Assembly (NCBI GenBank): GCA_002751075.1
Contig: NAOQ01000312.1
Span: 65,757-83,550 of the forward strand
Source: Ichthyophonus hoferi
Taxonomy: Eukaryota; Opisthokonta; Ichthyosporea; Ichthyophonida; Ichthyophonidae
Length of the DNA: 17,794 nucleotides
Direction: 5' to 3'
Position 1 is the first letter of the stretch; every line of letters begins with the position of its first letter. Made by a program: the position numbers and the translations under genes. Positions 1-9,621 of the stretch are shown here, one piece after another. The notes under the pieces were generated by a model. The model had not been told where the DNA came from. It ran no database searches and saw nothing but the letters and a program-made list of their open reading frames with translations.

Positions 1-90
1 TATCTTTCCACATAAATCAGACAATTTCTAGTTTATGCTAATGTTTCCATGTTTTATGTAGTATGGAATGCTAAATATGGAAGGATGTAT

Positions 91-1405
91 ATGCTAATTG
101 ACATATTTGCCACGCAGACGTTAACAGGCAAGGAAATTGAGATCGACATCGAGCCAATCGATAAGGTAGCTCTCAATCCTTCATATCATCCTTTCTATTT
201 TTCTAACTTATATCTTTTTGTTTTATGTGTCCATACTTTTACTAATGAATTCATTTCTTCTTCCACTTGAACTCCTCAAGTCAATCCTCTCTCTCTCTAT
301 TCCTAACCCCCGAACCTCATCCAAACTACTTTTCATATTATTATATTTTTTGACCCTCTATGCTTCCTACTTTGTACCTGCTTTCCCCCTTTCTCCTTGT
401 TATTGAGTTTTTCTTTATCCAATAAACGTTGCTGATATTTGTTAGCAGGGTAGATCCCATAGATACAGCTGTTTTTGCTCGAGATTTCCTTTACTATATA
501 TGCACTCACTTACACTACTGCATCCAGCCAGCTAAGTTATTTTTCGCAGTAATTTTTTTATTGTTATGATCCAACGTTTATCACCCTGTCTTTTTCATTA
601 CTTTACCCTCATTTAAATAGCACGGATGAGAATTGGCACTTGTTTTTACTAGAAGTTGGATGTTTTATTCGCTACAAGGATATTGCTGAATATAATTGGG
701 GACACTGGTAGGTGGAGAGAATCAAAGAGAAGGTAGAGGAGAAAGAGGGCATTCCTCCTGCACAACAACGACTAATTTTTGGCGGCAAGCAGATGTATGT
801 CTATGTTGTAGTTATGGTTAATACAAGTTTTAGAACTAGGTTTCTTAATGAATGAGATGTATACAACCACTCGGGTGTGTGCTGTCTTTTGAATTTATTT
901 CATTTTATCCCGACCTATATCTTTGTTTCTTTTATGTATTTGTGTACTTTTTAATGTTGCCATTCTTATTTCATAGCCTTGATCTTATAGTATGCTTCTC
1001 TAATGCTTGCCTACTAGCTGTCTCTACATTCTCTTCTTTCGGATTTTTCAACTACCTTAACCGATTTATTTATATGCTGACTTATTTGTTACTATTAGTA
1101 CCTACTCATACATATACACACAAACTATTCACTCATACACCTCCTTATTCCTTTTGTCGTGGTATTTATTACTTTCTGACCCACCCCTAGTTTTATTTCT
1201 TTGGTTGACAATATAACTATCGAGTAGGTTAATGGTTAGCTATGTTTTCCTGCATATATCTCTATCCCTCGTTCTATCTGATTGTCTCGGGCCATATCAC
1301 TAAAGCAATGTTGGCGACAGGAATGACGAGAAGACTGCCCAAGACTACAAAGTAACAGGTGGTTCTGTATTGCATTTGGTTTTGGCGCTTCGTGGTGGCC
1401 ATTAA
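91..1405 (+). CDS. NEDD8: NEDD8/Rub1 ubiquitin-like modifier, 5' end uncertain
   Basis: Ubiquitin-like protein that is conjugated to cullins and so activates cullin-RING ligases. Exons read from the sequence are 118-165 ([16 protein letters not shown]), 712-794 (begins [16 protein letters not shown], ends in the split Met codon of GGKQM) and 1321-1405 ([10 protein letters not shown] to LRGGH and stop). Introns are 166-711 (gtagct...tag) and 795-1320 (gtatgt...cag), and both junctions keep frame. The Gly-Gly needed for conjugation is present, followed by a single His that a NEDD8 hydrolase should trim; vertebrate NEDD8 has a longer tail and yeast Rub1 a single Asn. The start is unclear. An ATG at 91 reads MLIDIFATQ into TLTGK, three residues longer than the family's MLIKVK start. 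The run to 117 also looks like an intron end (ctaattgac...cacgcag), so a tiny first exon probably lies before the window. Confidence 0.95.
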
Positions 1406-2731
1406 GCTCTCTTTTCTTTTGCAATTGGTGGGATCTGGTGTTCTGTGTAGTAAACACGCATTGTTCTGAACGTGACATGGGCCTGGTAGCCTGTCCAACC
1501 TAAAATTAATGATGTGTTCTATCGTTTTGTTAGTTGTGGTTGAATGACTCCCTAAGTGTCTCGAATTGTAATAAGTTGACTCGACTCTTGATGATGGTCT
1601 ATACTTAATGAGATAACTAGAAATCCAATTTGTGTTGGTTGAATTATGGGTGTATTTACTAAATAGAATGATATTATTTTGATATCTGTATTTAAAGGGT
1701 CTGGGTGAGTGCAAGGATGTGTTTGGATAATCTAAGGGGTCTAATATCATTCTGTGGAAATTAGGTCGATAATTACACCAAGAAATTAATTGGATGATTA
1801 TCCCAGTGTGCATGTTGTTAATGGAGAGTCATTCGTAGTACCTTTTAAAATTCTTGATACACTCTTGGTTATATAGCCAATACAAAACATGGATAGGTAG
1901 TAGTCTAATGGCGTGAAGGTGCCTGCCCACTCTTCTCACCTCCTTAACCTATGGCCTCTATTGGTGTGTCCCTATATCTTTATTCCATATTTAACGATAT
2001 CTCTAGCAATACATGTTGGTATCATAAATTTAATTATTAATGCTTTGTAGATTTTTGGTAAGTCTTGGAGTATCTAGTAGCAGGTGTGTAGGTCATATGA
2101 TACAAATCTACAAGCACGGATATTTTGTGATATAATACAAGATATATAATAAGATGTGACTAAAGCGTTAAGACCTGCCGAGGATATGCAAAAGGCTAGT
2201 TGACTGTCTGAATTCGCATCACAGTCATGTCTAACCAGGTAAATGTGGGTCCATTCCAATAAGAATATGGATTGAACAATACTGTTTGGAGGAGGGGAAA
2301 TTATTATTATAATTATATGGGGTTAATATGTCCATCAAGCCACTCATAATACTGTCATATCCCTTTAAAATTAGTAAGCTGCATGGCATCTTATCCTAGC
2401 TCTTCACTCATGTATCGATGTATTGCAAATGAGATTACAATTATCTAAGTATAGTTATATGGAGTATGGGAAGTTCGATTCAATAATGATGGAGAGCACT
2501 ATCTTTAGGCAAAATGTTACTAGCAATCGTCAATGTGTAAGAGCCCTGGTACGACAAACCACCCAGAACGGCGAATGGTGACATACGTACTCCAATATAG
2601 GTTGTAAAAGATTTAGAGTAAACAGCCAACATAAGTCGATAATTTATATTTCAAATACATTTCAAAAACATAAAACATGAATGTGTTGAAACAATACATC
2701 ATGCAGCTAGAGTGGAATCGAGGTTTCAATC

Positions 2732-2744
2732 AAAAAAAAAAAAA
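2732..2744 (+). repeat. A13 tract
   Basis: Thirteen consecutive A residues preceded by gtttcaatc. A second A-tract at 4602-4612 is preceded by the similar gtttaatc. Tracts like this can be the tails of old retroposed copies, but no SINE or LINE body or target-site duplication is visible, so only the homopolymer is certain. Confidence 0.6.
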
Positions 2745-2766
2745 TAGCTATTGACTGGAAGTTGAC

Positions 2767-2778
2767 AGGCCTAGGCCT
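2767..2778. repeat. 12-bp perfect palindrome AGGCCTAGGCCT
   Basis: The twelve bases are identical to their own reverse complement and much more GC-rich than their surroundings. Function unknown; it could be a binding site or chance. Confidence 0.5.
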
Positions 2779-4601
2779 CCTAATTGAAACAACAAATACA
2801 ATAGCATAGTGAGAGACCAGAGGGGATTGATAATAGTATAACCCATTTTCTGGAAAGTATATTAAAGGCAGATAGTGCTGTTAGCTCTATTTGTTCATTA
2901 AACAGTGAATTGCAATTCATTTTGAGATTAACTTGATTTGAAGAGACAGAATTCGGTTTCTATTGTTAAACATTAAAACTCGCTTGCCCCCGGTTGAAAT
3001 TTCTATCACTTTTTTTTATCCATATAAGATAACTCTACCAGTTCACTGCTATGTTGATACTTTTTGGTTAATTGTTTAAATCTTAAAATTAGGGGGATAT
3101 ACTCTCCCAGAGCAAAAGTTTAAATCAGCAAGACAATATTTTAGAGGTGGGTTTAAATAGCGTCAAATAACATACCGTTTAAAAAAGGTCTGTTGGGGTA
3201 GCATACAATAAGTTAAGATATAGAAGTATATCCAACCAAATGAAGGGTCTAATGACTTCAACAATGCACTACTACTGGTAGGTAATTCCTACTGCACTGA
3301 GGTTTACTGATGCATCTTCACTAAGTCTTTGAACCCGTGTAGATACTTGGAAAGATTATTGGAGACTCATTTTAGAGCTACCTGTGCCATACCTCCTGGA
3401 TAAACTAAACTAAGTATCTGTGTTGAGGATGTTAATTTGCTTCTAAGGCCTTGAATACTGTTTGGAACTATTTTACTTTATTGAAGGATGTACAGATATC
3501 GTTGATGATGCCTTCATTATTGAGAAAATAGTTATCAATTTTGATTAGATCTATGTCTATCTTTCCAGAATTTTTTGTGGGAAATTACGTGACACAGGTT
3601 GAACCTTGCGAATTGAGTATAAGTTTAGCCTGAGTTATTACAAATGAAACATTGAGTGTGCCTATTGATTGGAGCCAAGTTGATTGCATGTTCTCAGAAG
3701 TCCTTTTATTAATGCATATTTATAGGGTCATGCGTATATACTTCATTATGGCATCTCAATACAATCTCTTGGGAATTCTTCTACAAAATATTTAACAATA
3801 TTGAAATTGACACTATCATAACCTAGAATATTTAGAGAAACTATAATGCTGGCTTATCTATAATGTGTTCTAAAACCGTTATATATATATAATGGATTAT
3901 TATTATATTGACTTGTTACAAGTGCATTATTTGATAGCATCTATTTGTATATTTTATGAATGTAAAATAATTTTGATGACATTATAAGTTTGCTCTTTGT
4001 CTCCATACATTTTGAAACATTAAAGAGTTTAATTGGCATGATAAAAGCCAAAGTGCTGGTGCGATGCTATAGAAAATATTATATTTCCGAAGGCTTTATA
4101 TAGTTTCCATGCTCTTGTAAAGGTCTCTATTATTATATTTATGCCAAACTGAGCTTACATAAGCTTACATAGATAAACGATCTTCTGGAGTGTAGTAGAA
4201 AGCTACTCATTTTTTCCATTTGAAAGAATACACTTGTACCAATACTTGGTACATTTTCTAAATAATAACCAAATCGTAAGTGTATAGGTGCCACTGCTTT
4301 TTGTGATTTTAACAAGAAAGTTCTCTATTCACAGCTATATGGACCTATATGACAACTTAATATATAATGTAAATTATTCTTTAAACATAAATTATACTTA
4401 AGCATAATAATATGTTCTTTTGGGGTATACAACCATGCTTTCCCGAGCTTAACCATATCAAATATCTTCGAGTTCCTGTGTGTTCATCTGTATATTCTTG
4501 GAGCCAATCCTTGGCCCAGAAAGGTATGAGATTATTGGCCTTGTGTTTACTTGTTATTGGCTACCACCAACTGATATTCTTAGGAAACCAATCGTTTAAT
4601 C

Positions 4602-4612
4602 AAAAAAAAAAA
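4602..4612 (+). repeat. A11 tract
   Basis: Eleven consecutive A residues preceded by gtttaatc, echoing the context of the tract at 2732-2744. No clear body of a retroposon lies upstream. Confidence 0.55.
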
Positions 4613-5616
4613 GCGATGGAAGTCAGCGAATGGAAGATTTAAAATTAGCTAATAAGCAATTCCTGTCGTGTCAATACTTTACTCAAAGCAAATTTATACT
4701 TCATATGAATTCAAGATTTTATAAGTACCAATTAAAAAATATACCCAATTTATATAGGGGGTAATAAGTAATTCTATAGTGAACTACTTACACATATTAA
4801 TTAATACACAGATGGGTCAGATGATAAACTACAAGATGATCCAATTCAGATCTGGCCAGAGGTAAGACCATCTACAGGGTGTGAAATTATATTGAAAACA
4901 AGTGAGCATATAATACTCATCAATCGCTATGTTCTATTATTTGAATACTTTTATTTTCATTTAATACCACGTCTACACAAATAAAACAGTAAGATCGTCA
5001 TGTTTCAAATGATAAACTTGATATTGATCTCTCACTGGATAGATTTTTAGTAGAGACACCATTTAAAAAGCTCGCTAAAGTGTTCAAACCCTGTACCCGT
5101 CATGTGTAAACTCTCAATGTGATCACAAGCGACTATTTTAGATAATCCTATTAACCTAATAATTATAGAACAGGCCAATTAATACATTGTTTTTGGTTTT
5201 AATTTTATTGATTTTTTTAAAGCATTAAGTGTTATAAATTGGTGTAATATAATTAATATATAATGAACGGCGATCGGTTTCCCGGCAGTGCATCACGATT
5301 TCCAAAAAGCAAACTAGCCAATTGATAATTACAAAGGCTGATTTTATTGGATATCCATAAAGGAAGCCAATAGTTAAAACAAGGTGTGCAACTAATCTTG
5401 AAAGTTTTATAAAATGTTTGTAAAAGTGGTGCACTGAATATGAAATTGTAGCTCTTGCAGTATATTAAAGTTTTCAATATTAAAATTATTTTAAATATAA
5501 TTTAAAGTCATAAATAATAAAAATCTTCAAATATTGATTTTCTTATTATTAAGCCATACGTTTTCCTTATTATTAAATTTAGCAAAATGGATTTTATTTA
5601 CCCGGTTCCGCCCACC

Positions 5617-5624
5617 TATATAAA
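5617..5624 (+). promoter_or_regulatory. TATA box of the secreted-protein gene
   Basis: TATATAAA lies 133 nt before the ATG at 5757, directly after a GC-richer stretch containing CCGCCC. A start of transcription about 30 nt downstream would give a 5' leader of roughly 100 nt with no ATG before the proposed start codon. It is the only well-placed TATA box noted near a gene here and fits a strongly or stage-specifically expressed gene. Confidence 0.6.
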
Positions 5625-5756
5625 CTATAAATTTCAACGGGGGCTTCATACTCGGTGCAAATAAAGTTTTTTTGTACTTAGATAGTTGTGGGGATTATTT
5701 CAACATCAACTCATATCATTTCAAGCACGCCCTACGTTTGAAACACAAATCAAAAA

Positions 5757-6575
5757 ATGAATATGTATAAATTTGTTTGCATTGCTACTGTTCTTGGCGG
5801 CGTCACTGCTGCCATTACTCGAGGTCGGCTGGGTATTGCTGGAGAACAATATGATATCAACGGGTTTGATGTCTCTGGCCGAGATATGTTTGGATTTGAC
5901 GTTAATGGTATTGACAAGTGGGGTCGTCCTGTTACGGACATTTCCGCAGGTATGGTGGCACCTGTTGGCAAGACAAACAAGCCTACTACCACATCAACCA
6001 CGGTACCCCCACCCCCGCCAATCCCGGGCATAACGACTGCAACCGTCACCGCTACAATTACTAAAACCAAAACCAAATCCAAATACTATACCCGTAAGGA
6101 TGGAACTAAATACAAAACTGAATACTACGTGTACGATCCCATGCTCAGACCTACTGAACGTACTACACGTACGTACAAACCAATTCCCATGCCTACAGCC
6201 TCGTTCACACCAATGCCAATTGCTTTTGACCTTGCTAGTACGGCAATTACTAGTCTGTATGTGTACTCAACGGCTATGTATCCCATGGAAGAAGTAACAC
6301 CTATGCCTACAATTTTGCCTCCTTCCACTTGTACATCCATATACGTTTTTGAGTTGAGCTCATGTCTTGCGGATGAGAGTCTAACACCTACTGGGGGCAC
6401 TGACATCGTGTCCGTGGGCGACTTCTTGATGAGCACCGACTTCCTGGATGTGGTCGGATCACTCTATTGGACATACAGTGATTACGAATGCAACAGGAAA
6501 TTTGGCAAGGGGTACGTCTCTGTGCTAGTTTGCGATGCCCCAGTATCTTACCAGTTAGTCACAGTTACTCTCTAA
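5757..6575 (+). CDS. Secreted Thr/Pro-rich protein with tandem hydrophobic-D-x-x-G pentapeptides
   Basis: Intronless 272-aa protein, not matched to a named family. Residues 1-19 form a signal peptide with likely cleavage after Ala-Ala (VTAA). Residues 32-56 are five perfect-register pentapeptides: YDING, FDVSG, RDMFG, FDVNG, IDKWG. A Thr/Pro linker follows (PPPPP at 84-88), then a Thr/Lys-rich stretch (TITKTKTKSK, about 100-109) and a Tyr/Lys patch at 110-126. PMP motifs occur at 144-146, 152-154 and 182-184. The C-terminal part has four cysteines (192, 203, 245, 259), enough for two disulfides, and ends VTVTL. There is no clear GPI signal or membrane anchor at the C-terminus. Inference: an extracellular or cell-wall protein, probably O-glycosylated along the Thr-rich linker. 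A TATA box lies 133 nt upstream. The coding stretch is visibly less AT-rich than its flanks, which supports a real gene. Confidence 0.85.
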   Translation: MNMYKFVCIATVLGGVTAAITRGRLGIAGEQYDINGFDVSGRDMFGFDVNGIDKWGRPVTDISAGMVAPVGKTNKPTTTSTTVPPPPPIPGITTATVTATITKTKTKSKYYTRKDGTKYKTEYYVYDPMLRPTERTTRTYKPIPMPTASFTPMPIAFDLASTAITSLYVYSTAMYPMEEVTPMPTILPPSTCTSIYVFELSSCLADESLTPTGGTDIVSVGDFLMSTDFLDVVGSLYWTYSDYECNRKFGKGYVSVLVCDAPVSYQLVTVTL

Positions 6576-6769
6576 ATATATTTCTATTTCATCTATGTAA
6601 ACATTATGGGAAAAAATGATGGCTATTATATTTTGATTGGATCAGCGATTTAGTGTAAATATAAATTTAGACTCCAGGGAACATTTGTACTTAGTATATG
6701 CTAAGCTTTGTAATCCCGTTCTCCTAATTGTCAAAGTTTACAGATTCATGGAAAGGAAAATAATATATA

Positions 6770-6784
6770 TAGATAGATAGATAG
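6770..6784 (+). repeat. GATA tetranucleotide microsatellite
   Basis: Short run of gata units directly after a TA run (taatatatatagatagatagatag). Simple sequence repeat in the 3' flank of the secreted-protein gene. Confidence 0.7.
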
Positions 6785-6846
6785 TTGACCAATGGAACCA
6801 GGGTCTATGTACTCAAAAAATGTTACACGGATACAGATTGGAGAAT

Positions 6847-6852
6847 AATAAA
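6847..6852 (+). terminator. Possible polyadenylation signal of the secreted-protein gene
   Basis: An AATAAA hexamer lies about 270 nt past the stop codon at 6575. In such AT-rich sequence the hexamer is common by chance, so its use as the poly(A) signal is only a guess. Confidence 0.25.
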
Positions 6853-8699
6853 TAGGTATATATATCGAGTATTTAGTCTGGATAATGAGTAGGAATGACT
6901 AATTAAATACGGCTCTGGCAGCTGGGGTCGAGACATAAAAAAATATAAAATTATTAAGCATTAAATCACATTACACAGTAGTAGCGTCTGGTCCTACTGC
7001 TTTTTTGACATTTTTCATTATTTGAAAAATATTTTTCCATTACTCCCCGCTGTAATTTCTCTTCCCTTAAACCTGCACACCCTGAAAATGTCATATGCAA
7101 ACAAATAAAGACAATCTACCTTGCAATCCAAATATATACGGAGTCATTGTGTACCTCTAACACTTAAGAGTATATATGTATGTACCTTTGTGTTCTCATT
7201 ATCTCATCCACCTCCTGTTTCCAATTTTATCTTTATACATTATCTTTATTTTCCAAGCTAATTTAGTAATGTATAATAAAACATATGATCGGGCTTAAAA
7301 GTGAGAAAATAGAGAGGCAAGTGTTTCACCTGATTATATCTTTTAGATTATTTAACCATTAGGGTTCTAGCCCATCTTCTTATTATTGTTATTCAGTGAT
7401 ATCCTTATGGGATCATTAATCAATAATGTATAATTAAAAGTAAATACTTATCTTTATAATTTTATTTCTACCTAGAAGAATACTATATTCAATAAAAACT
7501 AAAATTTTAAATGGTGATTCTTCGTGACTTTAAAAACAATTTGATTGCAATAAATTAAGATATTGGTTATCTAATTAAAGTCAATTACTAAAATATGCCA
7601 AAAGGTATTTCTTTCTAGGGTATCATATACATACACATTTTTGTTGCATATAGACTTGGGTTACAAGATAATGTATCTTTGGTATATCTATGATGCGTAT
7701 ATAATTTTCTCCGGCTGTAGGCCATGTAATTACCCAAATGAATATGAAATATACTCCTAATATAATGTTATTGTATGATCATACATTTTAAAGAAATACA
7801 TAATATACATGCATATGAATGTGTTTGCCCATTTGGCTTAATACATCATACAATTATACATGAATATCTATGCTAACAGATGTGTATACGTGCGTATGTT
7901 TGGTGTTCATATAACTATTTTTTGAGTGAATATGGTTGCTATAATAATTGCATTGTACCTAGATGTCAGACCCTCTGAGAACAGCTCGGATACCCCTTTC
8001 CTTATGCACCCAAAGTACTAGCTCTAAGTCTGGTTTATTCAATATTATATCTAGTAAATTCCATTGCAAGAGAATTTTCAATCTTAGATATATCCATTAA
8101 CTTGCACTTGTCATATTCTCCTATTAGAAGATTTTCGTTAATCAAACACCTGGGCAAACCTCCTTAAATGGAGCCTATATCATTCATGTTAATAACGAAA
8201 TGAACCCACTTGAGGTGATATAATTATATTTCATATGATTATGAGTTCTAATTTGCGGTTTTTACCACAGCATCTTACCAAAATATCATGAAAAAAGAGT
8301 ATATAATGAACTTCTGTGCTCCAGTGTTTAGATATTTAATTATGATCTACGCTCACCCCCACTACCTCTGATGGCTATGGCTATGACTTGAAAGAACCAC
8401 CTATTAGTGGATATTTTGGTTGAAATATTCACCTGCCGCTCCTGGTTTTCTTCCTTTTCTTTAATCAAAACTAATCAAGCTCGTTAATCGCCGATGAATA
8501 AGTAGGTTTGACCGAAGCCCAGATGATGGGTAGATAAATGATCGGTTTAATGTTAATTAATTGCATAATCTTTTCAACCTGCTAAATTGTTTTGTCAACA
8601 CATAATAGGTGGACAGTTATACCAATGAGGTAGCTAGCTAAAGAGCCATTCTAGAAAGGATATATTATTATTGGATTATCAGGATAAAATGAGACAAGT

Positions 8700-8968
8700 A
8701 TAAATGTAAACCGAAATAACTAACAAAGCCTGGCCATACACGGCGCCCTCTGGCTGTTCTCAGATATTCAGTAATGGCTGACTATAATTGTGATAGGCAT
8801 TTAGAGATAGAGCCAACATATACGCCTGTTTTTGCATTGCCTTCTATAGAAAGTAGATCAAGTCAAATATTATTATTAATGCTAGTCCACGAAAGTTAAC
8901 GGTTGTTTACGAAAATCAATTGGAGATCCCAAAGAACTGTGGGGAATTCAATAGAACTCCAACAAAAT
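8700..8968 (+). repeat. Dispersed repeat, copy 1 (short, diverged)
   Basis: Blocks here match blocks at 13250-13805 in the same order and orientation: ataaatg-aaacc-ataacta, then tatacgc, ccttctatagaa, attattaatgctagtcca followed by cgaaa, caattggagatc, and agaactcc. The second copy is longer between these blocks, so this copy has lost internal sequence or the other gained it. No terminal repeats or target duplication could be set. No family name can be given, and the divergence suggests an old copy. Confidence 0.6.
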
Positions 8969-9400
8969 ATGGCAAAAATAATAGTTAGGGTTCAGTTAGT
9001 TAACTAAGAAGCCACGAGTGTTGACAATAACCTGTTCAGGGTAATTTTTCTTTCACCCATCGGGAAATACCTTGGGGTGCCCCCAATGAGCTAGGAACAT
9101 ATGTTGACAATTTTAAATCATGGATTAAACAAATAAGTGACTTTGGCACAAGGTTTTGTACAATTTAATCGTACCAATCCACTGGCCCTCTATTCGTGCT
9201 TTTATGGATTATTTGGTTATGCTAATAAAAAGCATTGGCTCCAATTGGTCCAAAATTTATACGTGTTAAACCAGCAGGTCTGATTGGTCTGGCAACAACA
9301 AGCTATATCACAAAATATGCGATTTAATCAAAGGAAAATAGATATTAGTAATTTTGAAAGTGTGGACAGCAATTGATATGTTGTCCATATAAAAAGCAGT

Positions 9401-9619
9401 TTAACCATATTTGTAGATAACAAACTGTTCAAATATCTCCATATACTTGTACCTTGCGTCGTGCTTAAACTGTGCACTCAGGCCTTCGAAGTGATTAAAA
9501 AATCGGTGATTTCTTGCTTTCGGATCGTCACAGCAAAAATTATGTGTAAAAGAGCTAAACACCCTACCTACACGCATGTATAGAAACACAATAGCAAAGT
9601 ATTTGTGGCACTTCCGCAT
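9401..9619 (-). CDS. Hypothetical small ORF just past RNF170 stop; faintly BART-like
   Basis: An open frame of 73 codons begins at ATG 9619, two bases after the RNF170 stop; a second in-frame ATG is at 9577. The C-terminal half (DDPKARNHRFF, FEGLSAQFKHDARYKYMEIF, EQFV) uses varied, coding-like codons and a regular helical pattern. It vaguely recalls the BART domain of ARL2BP and CFAP36, where an F-rich helix precedes a Y-x-x-I-F-x-x-[YF] motif. A GCAAG/gtacaa donor lies inside it, so it could instead be one exon of a spliced gene. The ORF is far shorter than a full BART domain and no continuing exon was found downstream. It could simply be RNF170 3' UTR. Confidence 0.3.
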   Translation of the reverse strand: MRKCHKYFAIVFLYMRVGRVFSSFTHNFCCDDPKARNHRFFNHFEGLSAQFKHDARYKYMEIFEQFVIYKYG

Positions 9620-9621
9620 TA

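Larger units (their letters stand above)
1406..5616. other. Gene-poor AT-rich intergenic region
   Basis: About 4.2 kb between NEDD8 and the TATA box of the secreted-protein gene, with no convincing gene. The first few hundred bases are presumably NEDD8 3' UTR; no clear AATAAA was found near the stop. The stretch holds two A-tracts, a 12-bp palindrome, a cluster of GTTTAAA words near 3074-3183, a splice-site-bounded segment at 4812-4861 and a 38-codon open stretch at 4993-5109. An antisense frame is open over 1274-1813 but looks like chance. Elsewhere the sequence is AT-rich without recognisable structure. Confidence 0.6.
6576..9400. other. Gene-poor AT-rich intergenic region
   Basis: No convincing gene. 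It holds the 3' flank of the secreted-protein gene, a short GATA repeat, a 14-bp palindrome at 7772-7785 (TGTATGATCATACA) and the first copy of a dispersed repeat at about 8700-8968. A short stretch near 9060-9090 reads GKYLGVPP on the plus strand, which recalls reverse-transcriptase wording, but it is too short to call. Confidence 0.55.

Noticed and set aside
852-1190. 112-codon plus-strand ORF, hydrophobic
   Set aside because: It lies wholly inside NEDD8 intron 2 and reflects pyrimidine-rich intron sequence.
1274-1813. 179-codon minus-strand open frame antisense to the NEDD8 last exon
   Set aside because: It overlaps a certain coding exon. Its product is an Asn/Ser/Thr-rich mix without domain pattern, and the plus strand here is C-poor, which lowers the chance of minus-strand stops. 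Worth a transcript check only.
2222-2260. Possible first exon MSNQ before gtaaat
   Set aside because: Too short to support, and no following exon was seen.
2467-2490. tRNA-like T-loop word agttcgattca
   Set aside because: The flanking bases do not pair to form a T stem and no other tRNA arms are present.
4412-4642. 76-codon plus-strand ORF with a possible 60-nt intron (4524-4583)
   Set aside because: The intron would be far shorter than every other intron in the window, the product matches nothing recognisable, and the frame runs over an A-tract.
5750-6082. 110-codon minus-strand ORF
   Set aside because: Mirror frame of the secreted-protein gene; the Val/Gly-rich product is the shadow of its Thr/Pro codons.
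9050-9300. GKYLGVPP-like wording on the plus strand, suggesting a reverse-transcriptase fragment
   Set aside because: Only about eight residues match the idea and no neighbouring motif could be found in any frame.
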